The notes below the pieces were generated by a model. That model ran no database searches and was not told where the DNA came from. It saw only the letters and a list, made by a program, of their open reading frames with translations. From positions 560,501 to 624,500 of the forward strand of contig OX467089.1 of NCBI GenBank assembly GCA_950106755.1: a stretch of DNA of 64,000 nt, read 5' to 3'. This document shows, piece after piece, positions 54,601-64,000 of the stretch. The stretch is from Climacium dendroides. Lineage: Eukaryota; Streptophyta; Bryopsida; Hypnales; Climaciaceae. Every line of letters begins with the position of its first letter. The stretch's first letter is position 1. Made by a program: the position numbers and the translations under genes.

Positions 54601-57600
54601 AATTCATGACTTTATGGATAATTGCAACTTGTACAACATGTTTCCCATTTTTATTTACGTGAATTTCATGAGTTTACATTTTGTTAGACACTAAAGTACA
54701 AGGCTAGATTCATGCCCCAACTTTTACTTTCACGTACAAGGTCATTCAAAGTGACCACCAATTGCATTTTTTTTTTGGAATTCGTGACTTTATGAATAAT
54801 TGTCACTTGCACAACATGTTTCCTACTTTTATTTACGTGAATTTCATGAGGTTACATTTTGTTGGACACTAAAGTAGAGGGCTAGTTCATGCTCCAATTT
54901 TTACTTTCACTTACGAGGTCATTCAAAGTGACCACCAATTGCATTTTTTTTGAATTTGTGACTTTATGAATAATTGCAACGTGCACAACATGTTTCCCAT
55001 TTTCTTTAAGTGAATTTCATGAGGTTACATTTTGTTGGACACTAAAGTAGAGGGCTAGATTCATGCTCCAATTTTTACTTTCACGTATGAGGTCATTCAA
55101 AGTGACCACCAATTGCATTGTTTTTGAATTCATGACTTTAGGAATAATTGCAACTTGTACAACATGTTTCCATTATTTTTTTAAGGGAATTTCCTGAGGT
55201 TACATTTTGTTGGACACTAAAGTAGAGGGCTAGGTTCATACCCCAATTTTTACTTTCACGTACGAGGTTATTCAAAGTGACCACCAATTGCAAGTTTTTT
55301 TTTCAGTTCGTGACTTTATGAATAATTGGAACTTGCACAACATGTTTCCCAATTTTTTTTACGTGAATTTCATGAGGTTCCATTTTGTTGGACACTAAAG
55401 TAGAGGGCAAGGTTCATGCTCCAATTTTTACTTTCACGTATGAGGTCATTCAAAGTGACCACCAATTGCATTGTTTTTGAATTTGTGACTTTATGGATAA
55501 TTGCAACTTGTACAGCATGTTTCCCATTTTTATTTACGTGAATTTCATGAGTTTACATTTTGTTAGACACTAAAGTACAAGGCTAGATTCATGCCCCACC
55601 TTTTACTTTCACGTACAAGGTCATTCAAAGTGACCACCAATTGCATTTTTTTTTTGAATTCGTGACTTTATGAATAATTGTCACTTGCACAACATGTTTC
55701 CCATTTTTATTTACGTGAATTTCATGAGGTTACATTTTGTTGGACACTAAAGTAGAGGGCTAGTTCATGCTCCAATTTTTACTTTCACGTATGAGGTCAT
55801 TCAAAGTGACCACCAATTGCATTGTTTTTGAATTCGTGACTTTATGGATAATTGCATCTTGTACAACATGTTTCCCATTTTTATTTACGTGAATTTCATG
55901 AGTTTACATTTTGTTAGACACTAAAGTACAAGGCTAGATTCATGCCCCAACTTTTACTTTCACGTACAAGGTCATTCAAAGTGACCACCAATTGCATTTT
56001 TTTTTTGAATTCGTGACTTTATGAATAATTGTCACTTGCACAACATGTTTCCCATTTTTATTTACGTGAATTTCATGAGGTTACATTTTGTTGGACACTA
56101 AAGTAGAGGGCTAGGTTCATGCTCCAATTTTTACTTTCACGTATGAGGTCATTCAAAGTAACCACCAATTGCATTGTTTTTAAATTTGTGAATTTATGAA
56201 TAATTGCAACGTGCACAACATGTTTCCCAATTTTTTTTACGTGAATTTCATGAGGTTACATTTTGTTGGACACTAAAGTAGAGGGCTAGGTTCATGCTCC
56301 AATTTTTACTTTCACGTCCGAGGTCATTCAAAGTGACCACCAATTGCATTGTTTTTGAATTCGTGACTTTATGGATAATTGCATCTTGTACAACATGTTT
56401 CCCATTTTTATTTACGTGAATTTCATGAGTTTACATTTTGTTAGACACTAAAGTACAAGGCTAGATTCATGCCCCAACTTTTACTTTCACGTACGAGGTC
56501 AATCAAAGTGACCACCAATTGCATTTTTTTTTTGAATTCGTGACTTTATGAATAATTGTCACTTGCACAACATGTTTCCCATTTTTATTTACGTGAATTT
56601 CATGAGGTTACATTTTGTTGGACACTAAAGTAGAGGGCTAGGTTCATGCTCCAATTTTTACTTTCACGTACGAGGTCATTCAAAGTGACCACCAATTGCA
56701 TTGTTTTTGAATTCATGACTTTAGGAATAATTGCAACTTGTACAACATGTTTCCCATTTTCTTTAAGTGAATTTCATGAGGTTACATTTTGTTGGACACT
56801 AAAGTAGAGGGCTAGGTTCATGCTCCAATTTTTACTTTCACGTAGGAGGTCATTCAAAGTAACCACCAATTGCATTGTTTTTAAATTTGTGAATTTATGA
56901 ATAATTAGAACTTGCACAACATGTTTCCCAATTTTTTTTACGTGAATTTCATGAGGTTACATTTTGTTGGACACTAAAGTAGAGGGCTAGGTTCATGCTC
57001 CAATTTTTACTTTCACGTACGAGGTCATTCAAAGTGACCACCAATTGCATTGTTTTTGAATTCATGACTTTAGGAATAATTGCAACTTGTACAACATGTT
57101 TCCCATTTTCTTTAAGTGAATTTCATGAGGTTACATTTTGTTGGACACTAAAGTAGAGGGCTAGGTTCATGCTCCAATTTTTACTTTCACGTATGAGGTC
57201 ATTCAAAGTAACCACCAATTGCATTGTTTTTGAATTCATGACTTTATGAATAATTGCAACGTGCACAACATGTTTCCCAATTTTTTTTACGTGAATTTCA
57301 TGAGGTTACATTTTGTTGGACACTAAAGTAGAGGGCTAGGTTCATGCTCCAATTTTTACTTTCACGTACGAGGTCATTCAAAGTGACCACCAATTGCATT
57401 TGTTTTTTGAATTCATGACTTTAGGAATAATTGCAACTTGTACAACATGTTTCCATTTTTTCTTTAAGGGAATTTCCTGAGGTTACATTTTGTTGGACAC
57501 TAAAGTAGAGGGCTAGGTTCATGCTCCAATTTTTACTTTCACGTATGAGGTCATTCAAAGTGACCACCAATTGCATTGTTTTTGAATTTGTGACTTTATG

Positions 57601-60600
57601 GATAATTGCAATTTGTACAACATGTTTCCCATTTTTATTTACGTGAATTTCATGAGTTTACATTTTGTTAGACACTAAAGTACAAGGCTAGATTAATGCC
57701 CCAACTTTTACTTTCACGTACAAGGTCATTCAAAGTGACCACCAATTGCATTGTTTTTGAATTTGTGACTTTATGGATAATTGCAACTTGTACAACATGT
57801 TTCCCATTTTTATTTACCTGAATTTCATGAGGTTACATTTTGTTAGACACTAAAGTACAAGGCTAGATTCATGCCCCAACTTTTACTTTCACGTAGGTGG
57901 TCATTCAAAGTGACCACCAATTGCATTGTTTTTGAATTCGTGACTTTATGAATAATTGCATTGTGCACAACATGTTTCCCATTTTTTTTTACAAGAATTC
58001 CGTGAGGTTACATATTGTTGGACACTAAAGTAGATTGCTAGGTTCATGCTCCAATTTCTACTTTCACGTATGAGGTCATTCAAAGTCACCACTAATTGCA
58101 TTGTTTTTGAATTTGTGACTTTATGAATAACTGCAACTTGCACAACATGTTTCCCATTTCTCTTAAGTGAACTTCATGAGGTTACATATTGTTGGATACT
58201 AAAGTAGAGGGCTAGGTTTATGTTCCAATTTTTACTTTCACGTACGAGGTCATTCAAAGCAACCACCAATTGCATTTGTTTTTGAATTCGTGACTTTATG
58301 AATAATTGCAACTTGCACAACATGTTTCCCATTTCTTTTAAGAAAACTTCATGAGGTTACATATTGTTGGACACTAAAGTAGAGGGCTAGGTTCATGTTC
58401 CAATTTTTACTTTCACGTACGAGGTCATTCAAAGTGACCATCAATTGCATTTGTTTTTGAATTCATGACTTTATGAATAATTGCAACTTGCACAACATGT
58501 TTCCCATTTTTTTGTAAGTGAATTTCATGAGGTTACATATTGTTGGACACTAAAGTACAAGGCTAGATTCATGCTCCAATTTTTACTTTCACGTACGAGG
58601 TCATTCAAAGTGACCACCAATTGCATTTTTTTTTGGAATTCGTGACTTTATGAATAATTGCAACTTGCACAACATGTTTCCCATTTTTTTTTACGTGAAT
58701 ATCATGAGGTTACATTTTGTTGGACACTAAAGTAGAGGGCTAGTTCATGCTCCAATTTTTACTTTCACGTACGAGGACATTCAAAGTGACCGCCAATTGC
58801 ATTTGTTTTTAAATTCATGACTTTATGAATAATTGCAACTGCACAACATGTTTCCCATTTCTCTTAAATGAACTTCATGAGGTTACATTTTGTTGGACAC
58901 TAAAGTAGAGGGCTAGTTCATGCTCCAATTTTTACTTTCACGTACGAGGTCATTCAAAGTGACCACCAATTGCATTTTTTTTTGGAATTCGTGACTTTAT
59001 GAATAATTGCACCGTGCACAACATGTTTCCCATTTTTTTTTACGTGAATATCATGAGGTTACATTTTGTTGGACACTAAAGTAGAGGGCTAGTTCATGCT
59101 CCAATTTTTACTTTCACGTACGAGGTCATTCAAAGTGACCATCAATTGCATTTGTTTTTGAATTCATGACTTTATGAATAATTGCAACTTGCACAACATG
59201 TTTCCCATTTCTTTGTAAGTGAATTTCATGAGGTTACATATTGTTGGACACTAAAGTGCAAGGCTAGATTCATGCTCCAATTTTTACTTTCACGTACGAG
59301 GTCATTCAAAGTGACCACCAATTGCATTTTTTTTTGGAATTCGTGACTTTATGAATAATTGCACCGTGCACAACATGTTTCCCATTTTTTTTTACGTGAA
59401 TATCATGAGGTTACATTTTGTTGGACACTAAAGTAGAGGGCTAGTTCATGCTCCAATTTTTACTTTCACGTACGAGGTCATTCAAAGTGACCATCAATTG
59501 CATTGTTTTCCTGAATTCGTGACTTTATGAATAATTGCACCGTGCACAACATGTTTCCCATTTTTTTTTACATGAATATCATGAGGTTACATTTTGTTGG
59601 ACACTAAAGTAGAGGGCTAGTTCATGCTCCAATTTTTACTTTCACGTACGAGGTCATTCAAAGTGAACGCCAATTGCATTTGTTTTTAAATTCATGACTT
59701 TATGAATAATTGCAACTTGCACAACATGTTTCCCATTTCTCTTAAGTGAACTTCATGAGGTTACATATTGTTGGACACTAAAGTAGAGGGCTAGGTTCAT
59801 GTTCCAATTTTTACTTTCACGTACGAGGTCATTCAAAGCAACCACCAATTGCATTTGTTTTTGAATTCATGACTTTATGAATAATTGCAACTTGCACAAC
59901 ATGTTTCCCATTTTTTTGTAAGTGAACTTCGTGAGGTTACATATCGTTGGACACTAAAGTAGAGAGCTAGGTTCATGCTCCAATTTTTACTTTCACGTAC
60001 GAGGTCATTCAAAGTGACCATCAATTGCATTTGTTTTTGAATTCATGACTTTATGAATAATTGCAACTTGCACAACATGTTTCCCATTTTTTTGTAAGTG
60101 AATTTCATGAGGTTACATATTGTTGGACACTAAAGTAGAGGGCTAGGTTCATGTTCCAATTTTTACTTTCACGTACGAGGTCATTCAAAGCAACCACCAA
60201 TTGCATTTGTTTTTGAATTCATGACTTTATGAATAATTGCAACTTGCACAACATGTTTCCCATTTTTTTGTAAGTGAACTTCATGAGGTTACATATCGTT
60301 GGACACTAAAGTAGAGGGCTAGTTCATGCTCCAATTTTTACTTTCACGTACGAGGTCATTCAAAGTGACCGCCAATTGCATTTGTTTTTAAATTCATGAC
60401 TTTATGAATAATTGCAACTTGCACAACATGTTTCCCATTTCTCTTAAGTGAACTTCATGAGGTTACATATTGTTGGACACTAAAGTAGAGGGCTAGGTTC
60501 ATGTTCCAATTTTTACTTTCACGTACGAGGTCATTCAAAGCAACCACCAATTGCATTTGTTTTTGAATTCATGACTTTATGAATAATTGCAACTTGCACA

Positions 60601-63600
60601 ACATGTTTCCCATTTTTTTGTAAGTGAACTTCATGAGGTTACATATCGTTGGACACTAAAGTAGAGAGCTAGGTTCATGCTCCAATTTTTACTTTCACGT
60701 ACGAGGTCATTCAAAGTGACCATCAATTGCATTTGTTTTTGAATTCATGACTTTATGAATAATTGCAACTTGCACAACATGTTTCCCATTTTTTTGTAAG
60801 TGAATTTCATGAGGTTACATATTGTTGGACACTAAAGTAGAGGGCTAGGTTCATGTTCCAATTTTTACTTTCACGTACGAGGTCATTCAAAGCAACCACC
60901 AATTGCATTTGTTTTTGAATTCATGACTTTATGAATAATTGCAACTTGCACAACATGTTTCCCATTTTTTTGTAAGTGAACTTCATGAGGTTACATATCG
61001 TTGGACACTAAAGTAGAGGGCTAGTTCATGCTCCAATTTTTACTTTCACGTACGAGGTCATTCAAAGTTACCGCCAATTGCATTTGTTTTTAAATTCATG
61101 ACTTTATGAATAATTGCAACTTGCACAACATGTTTCCCATTTCTCTTAAGTGAACTTCATGAGGTTACATATTGTTGGACACTAAAGTAGAGGGCTAGGT
61201 TCATGTTCCAATTTTTACTTTCACGTACGAGGTCATTCAAAGCAACCACCAATTGCATTTGTTTTTGAATTCGTGACTGTATGAATAATTGCAACTTGCA
61301 CAACATGTTTCCCATTTCTTTTAAGTGAACTTCATGAGGTTACATATTGTTGGACACTAAAGTAGAGGGCTAGGTTCATGTTCCAATTTTTACTTTCACG
61401 TACGAGGTCATTCAAAGTGACCATCAATTGCATTTGTTTTTGAATTCATGACTTTATGAATAATTGCAACTTGCACAACATGTTTCCCATTTTTTTGTAA
61501 GTGAATTTCATGAGGTTACATATTGTTGGACACTAAAGTACAAGCCTAGATTCATGCTCCAATTTTTACTTTCACGTACGAGGTCATTCAAAGTGACCAC
61601 CAATTGCATTTTTTTTTGGAATTCGTGACTTTATGAATAATTGCACCGTGCACAACATGTTTCCCATTTTTTTTTACGTGAATATCATGAGGTTACATTT
61701 TGTTGGACACTAAAGTAGAGGGCTAGTTCATGCTCCAATTTTTACTTTCACGTACGAGGACATTCAAAGTGACCGCCAATTGCATTTGTTTTTAAATTCA
61801 TGACTTTATGAATAATTGCAACTGCACAACATGTTTCCCATTTCTCTTAAATGAACTTCATGAGGTTACATTTTGTTGGACACTAAAGTAGAGGGCTAGT
61901 TCATGCTCCAATTTTTACTTTCACGTACGAGGTCATTCAAAGTGACCACCAATTGCATTTTTTTTTGGAATTCGTGACTTTATGAATAATTGCACCGTGC
62001 ACAACATGTTTCCCATTTTTTTTCACGTGAATATCATGAGGTTACATTTTGTTGGACACTAAAGTAGAGGGCTAGTTCATGCTCCAATTTTTACTTTCAC
62101 GTACGAGGTCATTCAAAGCAACCACCAATTGCATTTGTTTTTGAATTCATGACTTTATGAATAATTGCAACTTACACAACATGTTTCCCATTTTTTTGTA
62201 AGTGAACTTCATGAGGTTACGTATCGTTGGACACTAAAGTAGAGGGCTAGGTTCATGTTCCAATTTTTACTTTCACGTACGAGGTCATTCAAAGTGACCA
62301 TCACTTGCATTGTTTTCCTGAATTCGTGACTTTATGAATAATTGCACCGTGCACAACATGTTTCCCATTTTTTTTTACATGAATATCATGAGGTTACATT
62401 TTGTTGGACACTAAAGTAGAGGGCTAGTTCATGCTCCAATTTTTACTTTCACGTACGAGGTCATTCAAAGTGACCGCCAATTGCATTTGTTTTTAAATTC
62501 ATGACTTTATGAATAATTGCAACTTGCACAACATGTTTCCCATTTCTCTTAAGTGAACTTCATGAGGTTACATATTGTTGGACACTAAAGTAGAGGGCTA
62601 GGTTCATGTTCCAATTTTTACTTTCACGTACGAGGTCATTCAAAGCAACCACCAATTGCATTTGTTTTTGAATTCATGACTTTATGAATAATTGCAACTT
62701 GCACAACATGTTTCCCATTTTTTTGTAAGTGAACTTCATGAGGTTACATATCGTTGGACACTAAAGTAGAGGGCTAGGTTCATGTTCCAATTTTTACTTT
62801 CACGTACGAGGTCATTCAAAGCAACCACCAATTGCATTTGTTTTTGAATTCATGACTTTATGAATAATTGCAACTTGCACAACATGTTTCCCATTTTTTT
62901 GTAAGTGAACTTCATGAGGTTACATATCGTTGGACACTAAAGTAGAGGGCTAGTTCATGCTCCAATTTTTACTTTCACGTACGAGGTCATTCAAAGTGAC
63001 AGCCAATTGCATTTGTTTTTAAATTCATGACTTTATGAATAATTGCAACTTGCACAACATGTTTCCCATTTCTCTTAAGTGAACTTCATGAGGTTACATA
63101 TTGTTGGACACTAAAGTAGAGGGCTAGGTTCATGTTCCAATTTTTACTTTCACGTACGAGGTCATTCAAAGCAACCACCAATTGCATTTGTTTTTGAATT
63201 CGTGACTGTATGAATAATTGCAACTTGCACAACATGTTTCCCATGTCTTTTAAGTGAACTTCATGAGGTTACATATTGTTGGACACTAAAGTAGAGGGCT
63301 AGGTTCATGTTCCAATTTTTACTTTCACGTACGAGGTCATTCAAAGTGACCATCAATTGCATTTGTTTTTGAATTCATGACTTTATGAATAATTGCAACT
63401 TGCACAACATGTTTCCCATTTTTTTGTAAGTGAATTTCATGAGGTTACATATTGTTGGACACTAAAGTACAAGGCTAGATTCATGCTCCAATTTTTACTT
63501 TCACGTACGAGGTCATTCAAAGTGACCACCAATTGCATTTTTTTTTGGAATTCGTGACTTTATGAATAATTGCACCGTGCACAACATGTTTCCCATTTTT

Positions 63601-64000
63601 TTTCACGTGAATTTCATGAGGTTACATATTGTTGGACACTAAAGTACAAGGCTAGATTCATGCTCCAATTTTTACTTTCACGTACGAGGTCATTCAAAGT
63701 GACCACCAATTGCATTTTTTTTTGGAATTCGTGACTTTATGAATAATTGCAACTTGCACAACATGTTTCCCATTTTTTTTTACGTGAATATCATGAGGTT
63801 ACATTTTGTTGGACACTAAAGTAGAGGGCTAGTTCATGCTCCAATTTTTACTTTCACGTACGAGGACATTCAAAGTGACCGCCAATTGCATTTGTTTTTA
63901 AATTCATGACTTTATGAATAATTGCAACTGCACAACATGTTTCCCATTTCTCTTAAATGAACTTCATGAGGTTACATTTTGTTGGACACTAAAGTAGAGG
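51690..64000. repeat. ~176-bp satellite array, about 70 monomers, running off the window edge
   Basis: Each monomer contains GGACACTAAAGTAGAGGGCT, TTTTTACTTTCACGTACGAG, GTCATTCAAAGTGACCACCA, ATTGCAT, a T run, GACTTTATGAATAATTGCAA, and GCACAACATGTTTCCCAT. Successive GACACTAAAG starts lie 174-177 bp apart (for example 51881, 52058, 52234, 52408, 52582). Left-edge monomers are diverged. From about 58 kb on, variants such as AAGCAACCACC, GTGACCGCC and ATTGCACCGTGC recur in fixed order, giving higher-order repeats. Monomer length and homogenisation resemble centromeric or knob satellites of plants. There is no gene; the 64-65 aa frames in it are repeat artefacts. Confidence 0.9.

Noticed and set aside
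52050..58143. Open frames of 64-65 codons at 52050, 53279 and 57946
   Set aside because: They lie wholly inside satellite monomers and repeat with them; the peptide is a by-product of the repeat.
51690..64000. CRISPR-like array
   Set aside because: Unit length of ~176 bp with no unique spacers; it is a satellite in a eukaryotic context.

Overview
The window looks like a repeat-rich nuclear segment from the plant lineage. The evidence is a Ptta/En/Spm-type transposase, a DUF659 hAT transposase, CACTA-type MITEs, TG...CA solo LTRs, intron-split genes and a ~176-bp satellite. A streptophyte alga of the Chara type would fit, but the species cannot be fixed from sequence alone. I see no convincing single-copy host housekeeping gene. 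Almost everything is mobile or repeated DNA, and most reading frames carry stop codons or frameshifts.

Layout. (1) 1-6.2 kb: a multi-exon + strand Ptta/En/Spm-like gene, with degenerate AGTTGCA-rich repeats in its introns and a 1.3-kb field of them downstream. (2) 6.3-9.7 kb: a diverged, broken copy of a gag-like element, minus strand. (3) 9.76-14.0 kb: a DUF7869-type gene with two in-frame TAGs, and a convergent truncated second copy. (4) 14.4-25.6 kb: one long minus-strand multi-exon gene. Its 5' part carries a ParB-like domain and a later exon carries a methyltransferase-like motif I. It is broken by a solo LTR (22638-23927), a 3.4-kb TG...CA element (17922-21343), stops and a frameshift. 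A hairpin repeat recurs in its introns. (5) 25.7-30.4 kb: intergenic DNA with a ~225-bp tandem duplication and two CACTA-type MITEs, each with a 3-bp target duplication. (6) 30390-51199: a very large hAT element of 20.8 kb, bounded by CAGGGTT termini and a perfect 8-bp target duplication (ATCTTCAA). (7) 51.7-64.0 kb: about 70 copies of a ~176-bp AT-rich satellite that continue past the window edge and form higher-order repeats on the right.

The hAT element is the most unusual object. Besides a BED-DUF659-hAT transposase it carries a coiled-coil/RING-H2 gene, two paralogous genes of unknown function and a protein-kinase-like gene. GC-rich CGGACGG/CCGTCCG islands lie at both ends, in inverted orientation. 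Four more islands lie just upstream of the four inferred gene starts. This suggests, as inference, that one DNA-binding protein of the element recognises both its ends and its promoters. A second copy of the 3.4-kb TG...CA element (37505-40911) has landed inside the RING gene.

Decay is pervasive. Where two copies of a frame occur in the window, the stops are repeatedly TAG at a codon that is CAG/CAA or TGG in the other copy, as expected for C-to-T decay of methylated repeats.
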